From the NCBI GenBank assembly GCA_023410675.1, contig JAEYPM010000090.1, positions 1 to 64,000 of the forward strand: a DNA stretch of 64,000 bases, in the 5' to 3' direction. Each line of letters starts with the position of its first letter. The stretch's first letter is position 1. This DNA is from Bacillota bacterium. Its GTDB lineage: Bacteria; Bacillota; Clostridia; Lachnospirales; Cellulosilyticaceae. Positions 26,559-34,905 of this stretch are shown one piece after another. The translations under genes and the position numbers were made by a program. A model generated the notes under the pieces. The model did not search any database. It was given only the letters and a program-made list of their open reading frames with translations, and was not told the origin of the DNA.

Positions 26559-27188
26559 GTGAATACTATTAATGAGATGCTAAGTGGATTAAATAGATCT
26601 GAGTTTGCAGATTATGAATATCTAGTGCTTATGGGCATATCAACAGGAGGTCCCAAAACACTAAACAGTGTATTACAAAAAATTGATCCAAATTGGTCTG
26701 CAACCTATGTTATTGTACAGCACATGTTACCAGGGTTTACTAAAAACTTAGCACATAGACTTGATGAATCTAGTAATATTATCGTTAAGGAAGCAGAGCA
26801 TGGTGAAAAACTAAAAAAAGGTGTTGCTTATATTGCAGAAGCAGGCAAGCATCTCAGAATTATTAATAGTAATACTCCAGAAATAGCTATTTCTGATGAG
26901 GAGCCCTATCAAAGTCATAAGCCTTCTGTCAATATAATGGTTAGTTCTGTAGCAAAGCTTAAAATAAAAAAAAAACTAATTGGTGTTATTATGACAGGAA
27001 TGGGGTCAGATGGACTAGAAGGATTTTTAGAATTAAAGAAGGAGAACAGGTGCATTATTATAGCACAAGATAAAGATACTTCAACAGTATATGGCATGCC
27101 CAGAGCGATTGTCAATGCAGGGATAGCCGATTATGTTGTTCCAGAAAATGATATTGCTATGAAATTAAAAATGATAATGGGGGGGTAA
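26559..27188 (+). CDS. cheB: CheB methylesterase, catalytic domain only
   Basis: About 209 residues covering only the methylesterase/glutamine deamidase domain; ordinary CheB has about 350 residues with an N-terminal receiver domain that is absent here. The catalytic triad is visible: S28 in GISTGGPKT, H55 in IVQHMLPG and D151 in MTGMGSDG (numbered from GTG 26559). It removes methyl groups from chemoreceptors. The start is unclear: AGGAGG at 26554-26559 overlaps the GTG used here, ATG 26577 is 17 bases away, and ATT 26568 has ideal spacing. A stop codon (TAG 26553) directly upstream excludes a longer protein. cheA follows at once. Confidence 0.85.
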   Translation: MNTINEMLSGLNRSEFADYEYLVLMGISTGGPKTLNSVLQKIDPNWSATYVIVQHMLPGFTKNLAHRLDESSNIIVKEAEHGEKLKKGVAYIAEAGKHLRIINSNTPEIAISDEEPYQSHKPSVNIMVSSVAKLKIKKKLIGVIMTGMGSDGLEGFLELKKENRCIIIAQDKDTSTVYGMPRAIVNAGIADYVVPENDIAMKLKMIMGG

Positions 27189-27191
27189 CAC

Positions 27192-29225
27192 ATGGATCTC
27201 AGTCAATATTTACAAATGTTTATTGAAGAATCAAAGGACAATTTACAAAATCTTAATGAAAATTTACTTAAACTAGAAACGGCCCCACACGATATGCAAA
27301 TTCTTAATGAAATATTTAGAGTGGCACACACCTTAAAGGGCATGGCAGGGACTATGGGGTTTATTAAAATGCAAAAATTAACTCACAATATTGAAAATGT
27401 ATTATCTGAAATTAGAAATGATAGAATAACTGTCAATTCTAATATGTTAGATATACTCTTTAAATGTCTTGATGCTCTAGAAAACTACGTTGAAGAAATT
27501 GTCAATACTAGTAATGAAGGTAATGAGACATATGCGGACTTGATTTCTGAACTTGAGGATATGGCAAATGGAAATATTTCCGCACAAATAAATGCACAAG
27601 ATGAAAAACAAGTTTCAGTTTCTGCTTCTCCTTCAGTTAAAGAAAAAGACATTGATATGATCACTTTACCTGAGGCACAGAAAAATGCTGTTTCTAAAGC
27701 TCTGAATATGAATATGAATGTTTTTCAATTACAGATTAAGCTTTCTTCTACATGTGTCCTTAAGTCTGCAAGAGCATTTGTTATTTTTACGCAATTAGAA
27801 AAGTTTGGTGACATTATACATGCTGTTCCGTCTGTACAGGATATAGAAGATGAAAAATTTGAGGAAATATTTACACTTGTTCTTGTAACTCATAAAAATG
27901 AAGAAATAATAAAAAGTACAATAATGGATGTTTCTGAAGTTGAGAATGTAATTCTTCGTTCAATAGGAGCCATATCTTTAGAAAATACTGTTTCAGAAAC
28001 TTCAACAGCTTTATCAGTACAAGATACGCACGAAACATCTTCAGGCGATAAAAATAACCCGAATTCAAAACAACAAGTATCAGGTAAAACAGTAAGAGTT
28101 AATATTGATAGGTTAGATAAGCTAATGAACTTAGTCAGTGAGCTTATTATTATCAAAACCCAGTTAGAAGGGCTTGATATAAAAAGTGATGAATCAGTTA
28201 ACAACTATAATGATTCAGTAGAATATTTAGAGCGTATTACGACTAATTTACATGATGCCGTTATGAAGGTTAGAATGGTGCCAATAGAAATTGTATTTAA
28301 TAGATTTCCTCGTATGATACGGGATGTTTCTAGAAATCTAAATAAAGATATTGAACTTGTTATGTCTGGAGAAGAAACAGAATTAGATAGAAGTGTAATA
28401 GATGAGATTGGAGATCCACTGATCCATTTATTAAGAAATGCTGCAGATCATGGGCTTGAAACAACAGAAGATCGTATAAGATTAGGTAAACCTCAAAAAG
28501 GAATCATTAAATTGATGGCTTACCAAGATGGTAATAATGTTGTTATTGAAGTACAAGATGATGGAAAGGGAATAGATGCAAATGCAATTAAGCGTAAGGC
28601 ACTTGATAAGGGAACAATTACAGCAGAAGAAGCAGCTACAATGTCTGAACAAGAAATTATTGACTTATTATTTAGACCAAGTTTTAGTACAGCAGACAAA
28701 ATTACTGATTTATCAGGCAGAGGGGTAGGGCTAGATGTCGTAAAAAGTAAAATAACAGCACTAGGCGGTCACGTTGAGGTAAAAACTCAGCTAGGCAAGG
28801 GAAGTCAATTTATTGTTCGCTTACCACTTACATTGGCAATTATACAAGCACTGATGATTAAGATTGGAAATGAAAAGTATGCAATACCACTGAGCACAAT
28901 ACAAAATATTGAAGATGTTAGAAAAGAAGATATTAAATTAGTTGAAAAGCAAGAAGTGATTGTTGTTAGAAATCAAATTATTCCAATTGTAAGATTACAT
29001 AGTCTTTTAGGTATTCAAGAGGAAGATAAAGACCTTATGATGGGCGTTATAGTTAAAAAGGGAGAAAAACAAGTTGGCTTTATTATTGACTCTCTCATTG
29101 GTCAACAGGAAATTGTTATTAAATCTTTAGGTAAATATTTAAGTGGTATCGATATGATAGCAGGTGCAACAATCTTAGGCAATGGAGAAGTAGCATTAAT
29201 ATTAGATGTTAATACCTTAATATAA
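27192..29225 (+). CDS. cheA: Chemotaxis histidine kinase CheA
   Basis: 677 residues. Domains in order: Hpt with H46 in RVAHTLKGMAGTMGF; a P2 CheY/CheB-docking region (about 175-265); dimerisation helices (about 295-365); HATPase with N-box HLLRNAADHGLE near 412-423 and GRGVGLDVVK; C-terminal CheW-like domain (about 545-677). CheA phosphorylates CheY on receptor signals. GGGGGGT lies before the ATG. The companion CheB has no receiver, so CheY may be the main phospho-acceptor known here. Confidence 0.97.
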   Translation: MDLSQYLQMFIEESKDNLQNLNENLLKLETAPHDMQILNEIFRVAHTLKGMAGTMGFIKMQKLTHNIENVLSEIRNDRITVNSNMLDILFKCLDALENYVEEIVNTSNEGNETYADLISELEDMANGNISAQINAQDEKQVSVSASPSVKEKDIDMITLPEAQKNAVSKALNMNMNVFQLQIKLSSTCVLKSARAFVIFTQLEKFGDIIHAVPSVQDIEDEKFEEIFTLVLVTHKNEEIIKSTIMDVSEVENVILRSIGAISLENTVSETSTALSVQDTHETSSGDKNNPNSKQQVSGKTVRVNIDRLDKLMNLVSELIIIKTQLEGLDIKSDESVNNYNDSVEYLERITTNLHDAVMKVRMVPIEIVFNRFPRMIRDVSRNLNKDIELVMSGEETELDRSVIDEIGDPLIHLLRNAADHGLETTEDRIRLGKPQKGIIKLMAYQDGNNVVIEVQDDGKGIDANAIKRKALDKGTITAEEAATMSEQEIIDLLFRPSFSTADKITDLSGRGVGLDVVKSKITALGGHVEVKTQLGKGSQFIVRLPLTLAIIQALMIKIGNEKYAIPLSTIQNIEDVRKEDIKLVEKQEVIVVRNQIIPIVRLHSLLGIQEEDKDLMMGVIVKKGEKQVGFIIDSLIGQQEIVIKSLGKYLSGIDMIAGATILGNGEVALILDVNTLI

Positions 29226-29238
29226 GGGGGGCATTAAG

Positions 29239-29697
29239 ATGGGAAGGTCTATTAATGAAGTAAGACAATTTATTGTATTTAAATTAGACGAACAGCTATA
29301 TGGTGTTGATATTAAGAATGTACAAATTATTGAAAAAGAAAAGCCAATCACAAGGGTTCCTAAAGCACCAAGTTGTATTAATGGTGTTATCAATTTAAGA
29401 GGGGAAATTATCCCTGTTATTTGTATTAGAGAACTTTTTGAATTAAGTTTTATGGAGACTACTGATAATTCACGTATTATCATTGTTAAGGTTGATGAAT
29501 CTATGATTGGTATTATTGTCGATGAAGTTAAAGAAGTTATAGATTTAGAAAGTGATAATATAGAAGGCGTTCAAAATATTCAAGGGAGAATCAAAGCATC
29601 TCACATATTAGGGGTAGGAAAACTAACAAGTGAGGAAGGGATAATCACGCTTCTTAATCTTAAGAATATAGTTGAAGAAGCATTCGAAATTCAATAG
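29239..29697 (+). CDS. cheW: Chemotaxis coupling protein CheW
   Basis: 152 residues, a single CheW domain (QFIVFKLDEQLYGVDIKNVQ, then VPKAPSCINGVINLRGEIIP). It couples CheA to receptors. AAGGGGGG lies before the ATG, and the gene is 13 bases after cheA. Confidence 0.95.
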   Translation: MGRSINEVRQFIVFKLDEQLYGVDIKNVQIIEKEKPITRVPKAPSCINGVINLRGEIIPVICIRELFELSFMETTDNSRIIIVKVDESMIGIIVDEVKEVIDLESDNIEGVQNIQGRIKASHILGVGKLTSEEGIITLLNLKNIVEEAFEIQ

Positions 29698-29712
29698 AAG
29701 GAGTGCTGTCTT

Positions 29713-30336
29713 GTGGCTAATAAACCATCATATAATCTCACAAATAATGAAATAGATATGTTAACTGAGGCTGGTAATATTGCAGCTGGAAATGCAGTAA
29801 CTTCACTTAGTAAGTTACTTGGGAAAAAATTAGATATGAATATTGCTAAAGTAAGAATAGAAAATATTCAAGAATTACCAGATGCCCTGGGTGACCCTGA
29901 AACTTATATAGCTGGGATGCTTATTGATGTAGAAGGAGATATTAAAGGAATGCTCCTTTTAGCTTTGGAACCTGAAAGTGCACAAAAATTAGTGAGCCTT
30001 GTACTGCAAGAAAGTGCTCATTCAATTGAGGAATTTAATGAGATTGAATGTTCAGCCTTATGTGAAACGGGAAACATCTTGGCAGGTTCCTATATTAGTG
30101 CTTTAAGTACATTTACTGGACTTGAGCCTAACATTTCTATTCCAAAGATGTGTATTGATATGGCGGGTGCAATACTTAGTGTTCCAGCCATTGAATTTGC
30201 TAGAAATGATAATACCATGCTTTTTATTGAAACAACATTTCGCGAAGTAGATAATGTCATTAATGGAACCTATATTCTCATTTTGGATTCAGAGTCATTT
30301 AATAAGATGGTTGATTTATTAGGTGATATGATATGA
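29713..30336 (+). CDS. cheC: CheY-P phosphatase CheC
   Basis: 207 residues from GTG 29713 with AAGGAG upstream. Two ExxN catalytic sites are present (E19/N22 in LTEAGNIAAGN and E118/N121 in CETGNILAGS), so both halves may be active. CheC dephosphorylates CheY-P and binds CheD in the Bacillus-type adaptation system. The stop overlaps the cheD start (ATGA). Confidence 0.94.
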   Translation: MANKPSYNLTNNEIDMLTEAGNIAAGNAVTSLSKLLGKKLDMNIAKVRIENIQELPDALGDPETYIAGMLIDVEGDIKGMLLLALEPESAQKLVSLVLQESAHSIEEFNEIECSALCETGNILAGSYISALSTFTGLEPNISIPKMCIDMAGAILSVPAIEFARNDNTMLFIETTFREVDNVINGTYILILDSESFNKMVDLLGDMI

Positions 30337-30821
30337 TAGAGGGCAAAGTAAAAGTAGGAATGGCGGATCTTCAAATTGCACGAGCACCGCTTATATTAAC
30401 AACACTTGGACTGGGTTCATGTGTGGGTATTGCACTATTTGATTCAAAAGTTAAGGTTGGCGGATTAGCACATATAATGCTCCCTGATAGCACTCAAATA
30501 AAGGTAAACAATAATGTAGCAAAGTTTGCAGATACAGCAATTGTTAAATTAATTGAAGGTATGCAAAGAGAGGGAGCATTATTAAGTCGAATAGTTGCTA
30601 AGATAGCAGGGGGAGCTCATATGTTTGAATTTAACAATATGGATGAAAATATGAGAATTGGTACAAGAAATGTTGTAGCTGTAAAAAGAATACTAGAACT
30701 TAATTCTATCCCAATTGTAGCTGAAGATACAGGGGCAAATTATGGACGAACAGTAGAACTTGATACAAATACAGGTATTTTATTAGTAAAAACTATAGGG
30801 CATGGTATTAAAGAAATATAG
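30333..30821 (+). CDS. cheD: Chemoreceptor glutamine deamidase CheD
   Basis: 162 residues. The papain-like Cys C30 in GLGSCVGIALFD and His H47 in GLAHIMLPDS form the active site; GGAHMF follows in the middle. CheD deamidates receptor glutamines and stimulates CheC. Start overlaps cheC, stop abuts the sigD region. Confidence 0.95.
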   Translation: MIEGKVKVGMADLQIARAPLILTTLGLGSCVGIALFDSKVKVGGLAHIMLPDSTQIKVNNNVAKFADTAIVKLIEGMQREGALLSRIVAKIAGGAHMFEFNNMDENMRIGTRNVVAVKRILELNSIPIVAEDTGANYGRTVELDTNTGILLVKTIGHGIKEI

Positions 30822-30844
30822 TGGATAAAAATGGGGAATTTGAT

Positions 30845-31594
30845 ATGAAACAAAAAAGTATTGAGATGATATGGGATGAATATACAAAAAGTAGAAGTAA
30901 AGATTTAAAGATGCTTATTATAGAGCATTATGTTCATCTAGTTAAGATCGTTGCGGGAAGACTTGGAATATACCTCAATCAATATATAGATATTGAGGAC
31001 TTAGTTAGTTATGGAGTAATAGGGTTAATTGATGCAATTGATAAATTTGATATAGAAAAGAATGTAAAGTTTGAAACCTATGCTTCTTTAAGAATAAGAG
31101 GTGCAATACTTGATGAAATTAGAAAGCTAGATTGGATACCAAGAACGCTACGAAAAAAGCAAAAAGATTTAGATAAAGCTTATATACAATTAGAAAACCA
31201 ATTAGGAAGACAACCAAGTGACTTAGAAATGGCGAAATATCTGAGTATTTCTCAAGATGAGTATTATATATTAATGAATGATATAAACATTGCAGCACTT
31301 ATTTCAATAGATGAATATCCAAATCAGATTGAAACGATAAAAGACACTACTGCTGAAATGCCTTATAATTGTTTAGAAATGAATGAGCAAAAGGAATTAC
31401 TTAAGGAAGCTATTGACAAATTGCCAGAAAGAGAAAAGCAAGTTATACTTCTATATTACTATGAAGAACTTACATTAAAAGAAATTAGTAGTGTACTTGA
31501 AGTTTCTGAATCAAGGATATCTCAGTTGCATACTAAGGGAGTGTCTAGATTACGAATGAATCTTAGTAAGTATAATATGACATTATCACTATAG
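30845..31594 (+). CDS. sigD: RNA polymerase sigma factor for flagellar operons (SigD/FliA/WhiG)
   Basis: 249 residues from ATG 30845, which has GGGGAA in front; a GTG at 30821 in the same frame would overlap the cheD stop. Region 2 contains the core-binding YVHLVKIVAGRLGI and VSYGVIGLIDAIDKFD; region 4 ends with EISSVLEVSESRISQLHTKG, the helix-turn-helix for the -35. FliA/SigD type rather than SigF/SigG, judging from its length and position after cheD. It should drive late flagellar genes, which are not in the window; the antagonist FlgM is also not here. Confidence 0.94.
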   Translation: MKQKSIEMIWDEYTKSRSKDLKMLIIEHYVHLVKIVAGRLGIYLNQYIDIEDLVSYGVIGLIDAIDKFDIEKNVKFETYASLRIRGAILDEIRKLDWIPRTLRKKQKDLDKAYIQLENQLGRQPSDLEMAKYLSISQDEYYILMNDINIAALISIDEYPNQIETIKDTTAEMPYNCLEMNEQKELLKEAIDKLPEREKQVILLYYYEELTLKEISSVLEVSESRISQLHTKGVSRLRMNLSKYNMTLSL

Positions 31595-31609
31595 ATTAGG
31601 GGTGTTTAT

Positions 31610-31927
31610 ATGTTAAGGCCAATAGATACTCAAACAATATTGCAACAAACACAGGAAATAGCCAATAGACAGCAGGCTGCAAATAACAAAGATCAAATGT
31701 TACAGCATCAATTTTCAAATATTCTTACCAAACAAGTTCAAGAAAAAAATGAAACAGTAAGCAATGTATCAGCTGATGAAAAGCTTAGGAATAATACTCA
31801 TGTTAATGAAGAAAAGAAGAATTCTCGTTTTAAATCATTACAAAAAAAGAAAAGTAAAAAGAAAAGCAGTAAGAAAAGTGATAGTTCACCATCAGTGGAT
31901 GGAACAAGATTTGATGTGAGAATTTAA
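31610..31927 (+). CDS. Small basic protein of the flagellar operon, unknown function
   Basis: 105 residues, unrecognised. The first 60 residues are Gln/Asn-rich and predicted helical (QQTQEIANRQQAANNKDQML). They are followed by a very basic stretch of mixed Lys and Ser (about 75-92) and a short end GTRFDVRI. No signal peptide or membrane segment. AGGGGTG lies before the ATG; it lies between sigD and a SwrB-like gene and is probably cotranscribed with them. Role unknown. Confidence 0.7.
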   Translation: MLRPIDTQTILQQTQEIANRQQAANNKDQMLQHQFSNILTKQVQEKNETVSNVSADEKLRNNTHVNEEKKNSRFKSLQKKKSKKKSSKKSDSSPSVDGTRFDVRI

Positions 31928-31938
31928 AGGAGTAGAAC

Positions 31939-32379
31939 ATGGAAATTTTAATTCAAAATGTACCCTATTATTGTTTGCTTTGGATAGGCGTAGGATTTAT
32001 TCTTTTGATAATTGGTATTTTTATTTTGTCATACAAACAGTCTAATGTATCTCAATATACAGAAAAAGTTTCATCAGAAAATGTACTTGATGACCAATCT
32101 AATGTTCAAGAATTACTTTCATTTTTTCTACAAGAAGAAGAAAAGAAAAATAATGATTTTCGAAAAAATCTAATGAAGGCTTATGCACAGAAAGACGATC
32201 AGGAAATCAATACAAATAGCGAATTATCAACGCATTCATCGATGCCAATACAGAAAGAAAAATTTTCTGATATTATTAAACTCTGTGAGCAAGGTCTAGA
32301 TGCCAATGAAATAGCAAAAAGACTCAAAATGGGTAAAGGAGAAGTTGAGTTAATTATTTCTTTATATATGATGAGGTAA
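31939..32379 (+). CDS. SwrB/DUF6115-like membrane protein
   Basis: 146 residues. One N-terminal membrane helix (about 11-31), a charged linker, and a C-terminal helix-turn-helix-like unit (KLCEQGLDANEIAKRLKMGK, then GEVELIISLY). This layout and the place directly behind sigD match Bacillus SwrB (YlxL), which activates export-gate assembly and sigma-D-dependent motility. Sequence identity is confined to the C-terminal unit, so the function is inferred from architecture and synteny. AAAGGAG precedes the ATG. Confidence 0.7.
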   Translation: MEILIQNVPYYCLLWIGVGFILLIIGIFILSYKQSNVSQYTEKVSSENVLDDQSNVQELLSFFLQEEEKKNNDFRKNLMKAYAQKDDQEINTNSELSTHSSMPIQKEKFSDIIKLCEQGLDANEIAKRLKMGKGEVELIISLYMMR

Positions 32380-32384
32380 CTAAT

Positions 32385-32954
32385 ATGAAAAATAGTCACA
32401 CAGAAAAGTTGATATATTATATGATGGGTATTGGATCTGGAATTATTTTATCAGGTATTTTGATGCTAGCCCTCATACTTAATACAAAAGAAGTCTATCA
32501 ATATAACACAAATAATGCTATACAATTACCATCTGATAATATAGATATAGATAAAGAACAACTAATTAGTACTGAGATAGTCAATAAGCAATTAAGTAAT
32601 GAAACAACTGATCAGCAAATAAGCACTGACATAGCTAATGAGTTAGAAGACATAAATACTAGTGATACACAATTAAACCAAAGTATAGAATCATCTGAAA
32701 ATACGTTAATATCTCAAGGTGAGGACGAGGCTACTAATGAAGTTATTAGAATAGATATTCCTAATCATTTTGGTGCGTATCAAATATGTAAACTGTTACA
32801 AGAGCAAGGCATAATAGATAATTCTGATCAATTTCACCAGTATATAAAAGATCAAGGGAAAACTACTAAACTAAGAAGTGGAACATTTGTTTTTACAAAA
32901 GATCTTGAATATGATGAGGTGTTAAGAATTCTCATAAGAAAAAATATCAACTAG
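32385..32954 (+). CDS. Membrane-anchored protein with MltG/YceG-like N-domain
   Basis: 189 residues. A membrane helix (about 11-31) is followed by an acidic, Thr/Ser/Asn/Gln-rich spacer of about 85 residues and a C-terminal domain (about 125-189) with the pattern FGAYQICKLLQEQGIIDN, LRSGTFVF and YDEVLRILI. This resembles the small LysM-like domain at the start of the MltG endolytic transglycosylases, without the catalytic part. It lies at the end of the flagellar operon; a role in cell wall or flagellar assembly is possible but not shown. Confidence 0.65.
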   Translation: MKNSHTEKLIYYMMGIGSGIILSGILMLALILNTKEVYQYNTNNAIQLPSDNIDIDKEQLISTEIVNKQLSNETTDQQISTDIANELEDINTSDTQLNQSIESSENTLISQGEDEATNEVIRIDIPNHFGAYQICKLLQEQGIIDNSDQFHQYIKDQGKTTKLRSGTFVFTKDLEYDEVLRILIRKNIN

Positions 32955-32979
32955 TTTTTGAGAAATAGGTTGAGTTTTT
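32947..32979 (+). terminator. Weak candidate terminator of the fla/che operon
   Basis: TCAACTA at 32947-32953 can pair with TAGGTTGA at 32966-32973 with one bulge, followed by GTTTTTATT. It overlaps both the stop codon of the last gene and the -35 of the rpsB promoter. Confidence 0.35.
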
Positions 32980-32998
32980 ATTATACTTGTGATATTAT
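32970..32998 (+). promoter_or_regulatory. Promoter of rpsB-tsf
   Basis: TTGAGT, spacer of 17, TATTAT with an extended TGA. It gives a leader of about 95 bases with secondary structure. Confidence 0.6.
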
Positions 32999-33014
32999 AA
33001 AATGCGAAAATATA

Positions 33015-33077
33015 ACACACGTGTGTACATGCTTTAATCGGTGCTTAAGATAAGTTGATTAAGGTGATAATATGCAC
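33015..33077 (+). promoter_or_regulatory. Structured leader of rpsB, candidate autoregulatory RNA
   Basis: Paired segments: GTG-TA-CAT (33023-33030) with ATGCAC (33072-33077), the TA bulged, and CTTTAATC (33032-33039) with GATTAAGG (33057-33064), enclosing an inner loop. A self-complementary ACACACGTGTGT lies at 33015-33026. Could be a ribosomal protein S2 control element; not matched to a known family. Confidence 0.45.
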
Positions 33078-33102
33078 GGAGGATATAACTAGGAGGATAA
33101 AA

Positions 33103-33882
33103 ATGAGTGTAATTTCAATGAAACAGCTTTTAGAAGCAGGTGTACATTTCGGACACCAAACAAGAAGATGGAACCCTAAAATGAAAGAATACATCTTCAC
33201 AGAAAGAAATGGTATTTATATTATTGATTTACAAAAAACAGCAAAAAAAGTAGATGAAGCCTATGCTAAAATCCGTGAGGTAGCAGAAGAGGGCGGGAAA
33301 GTATTATTTGTTGGAACAAAAAAACAAGCTCAAGAATCAATAAAATCTGAAGCAGAAAGATGTGGCATGTACTTCGTTAATCAAAGATGGTTAGGTGGTA
33401 TGCTTACAAACTTTGCAACAATTAAAAGTCGTGTTGCACGTTTGAAACAATTAGAAGATATGGAAACAAACGGAACATTTGATGTTCTTCCTAAGAAAGA
33501 AGTTATTGAGCTGAGAAAAGAAATGGATAAGCTTGAGAAAAACTTAGGTGGTATTAAAGAAATGAAAAATCTGCCAGATTTATTGTTTGTAGTAGATCCT
33601 AGAAAAGAAAGAATAGCAATTCAAGAAGCACGTATATTAGGTATTCCTGTTGTTGCTATAGTTGATACAAACTGCGACCCTGAAGAAGTTGATTATGTTA
33701 TTCCAGGTAACGATGATGCTATTCGTGCAGTAAAATTAATTGTTTCAAAAATGGCAGATGCTATTATAGAAACAAATCAAGGTGAAATATTCGAAACATC
33801 ATCAGAGTCAAGTAACGAAGAGATTAAGAGTGCTAATCTTACAGAAGTTGCTACTCAAGATGAAGAGCTAATCGCTGAATAA
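33103..33882 (+). CDS. rpsB: Ribosomal protein S2
   Basis: 259 residues. The start ATG 33103 has AGGAGG at 33091-33096; a long in-frame upstream extension (from 33055) has no counterpart in S2 proteins. SVISMKQLLEAGVHFGHQTR, RWNPKMKEYIFTERNGI and the PDLLFVVDPRKE segment are hallmarks. The C-terminal 25 residues are acidic. S2 joins the small subunit late in assembly. Followed by tsf, the universal order. Confidence 0.97.
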   Translation: MSVISMKQLLEAGVHFGHQTRRWNPKMKEYIFTERNGIYIIDLQKTAKKVDEAYAKIREVAEEGGKVLFVGTKKQAQESIKSEAERCGMYFVNQRWLGGMLTNFATIKSRVARLKQLEDMETNGTFDVLPKKEVIELRKEMDKLEKNLGGIKEMKNLPDLLFVVDPRKERIAIQEARILGIPVVAIVDTNCDPEEVDYVIPGNDDAIRAVKLIVSKMADAIIETNQGEIFETSSESSNEEIKSANLTEVATQDEELIAE

Positions 33883-33902
33883 TAAATCGGAGGGAAGTTA
33901 AT

Positions 33903-34811
33903 ATGGCAATTACAGCTGCAATGGTAAAAGAATTACGTGAAAGAACTGGTGCAGGCATGATGGACTGCAAAACTGTATTAAATGAAGTTAATGGAGATAT
34001 GGAAAAAGCAATAGAAGTTTTAAGAGAAAAAGGTTTAGCAAAAGCAGCTAAGAAGGCAGGACGTGTAGCAGCAGAGGGTTTAGTGAAAGAAGTAATTTCT
34101 CAAGATGGAAAAACTGCTTCAATTGTGGAGATTAATTCAGAAACTGACTTTGTTGCAAAAAACGAGCAATTTATTTATTTTGTAAATGATATAGCACAAA
34201 TAGTACTTGACAATGATATAGATGATGTAGAGACATTAAAACAATTAGCATGGCCTCAAGATAATTCCAAAACAGTTGCCCAAGTGCTGAATGAAAAAAT
34301 TTCAGTAATTGGTGAAAATTTAACCATAAGACGTGTAAAGCATTTAACAACTAATGGTACATTTGCTTCTTATACACATGGTGGTGGAAGAATTGTTGCA
34401 ATTGTAGAGCTAGATGCTGTGGGTGATAAAGCAAACGAAGTAGGAAAGAATGTTGCAATGCAAATTGCTGCTGCAAACCCTGAGTTTCTATCTACAGCTG
34501 AGGTATCGGAAGAAAAGAAAAACAAGGAAAAAGAAATACTATTAGCACAAGCGATGAACGAAAATCCTGATAAACCACAAAATATCATTGAAAAAATGAT
34601 TATGGGAAGATTAACAAAACAATTAAAAGAAATCTGTTTATTAGAACAAGAATATATCAAGGATCCTGATTTAACTGTTGCTAAATATGTTGCTTCTGAA
34701 TTAAGCAGTGCTAATGTTATCAAAAGATTTGTACGTTTTGAAACAGGTGAAGGTATAGAGAAGAAAGAAGAAAACTTTGCTGAGGAAGTTGCAAAACAAA
34801 TGCAAGGATAA
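33903..34811 (+). CDS. tsf: Elongation factor Ts
   Basis: 302 residues. N-terminal UBA domain and RERTGAGMMDCKTVLNE motif (about 12-28), then the core with INSETDFVAKNEQF (about 78-91). EF-Ts exchanges GDP for GTP on EF-Tu. CGGAGGGAAG lies before the ATG. A terminator starts at its stop codon. Confidence 0.97.
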   Translation: MAITAAMVKELRERTGAGMMDCKTVLNEVNGDMEKAIEVLREKGLAKAAKKAGRVAAEGLVKEVISQDGKTASIVEINSETDFVAKNEQFIYFVNDIAQIVLDNDIDDVETLKQLAWPQDNSKTVAQVLNEKISVIGENLTIRRVKHLTTNGTFASYTHGGGRIVAIVELDAVGDKANEVGKNVAMQIAAANPEFLSTAEVSEEKKNKEKEILLAQAMNENPDKPQNIIEKMIMGRLTKQLKEICLLEQEYIKDPDLTVAKYVASELSSANVIKRFVRFETGEGIEKKEENFAEEVAKQMQG

Positions 34812-34839
34812 AAAAAGGACACATTCGTGTCTTTTTTTT
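34811..34839 (+). terminator. Terminator after tsf
   Basis: Stem of about 12 bp with A run on the left and T run on the right (GGACAC pairs with GTGTCT, loop ATTC), then eight T. Separates rpsB-tsf from pyrH. Confidence 0.9.
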
Positions 34840-34905
34840 ATGAAATTTCATCTAGTAATTAATAAACTTTTATGATAAAGTATTGATAGCAGGAAGGAGC
34901 TACAA

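Noticed and set aside
33055..33102. Sixteen-residue N-terminal extension of S2
   Set aside because: No S2 protein has it, and AGGAGG at 33091 marks the start at 33103; the segment overlaps the leader structure.
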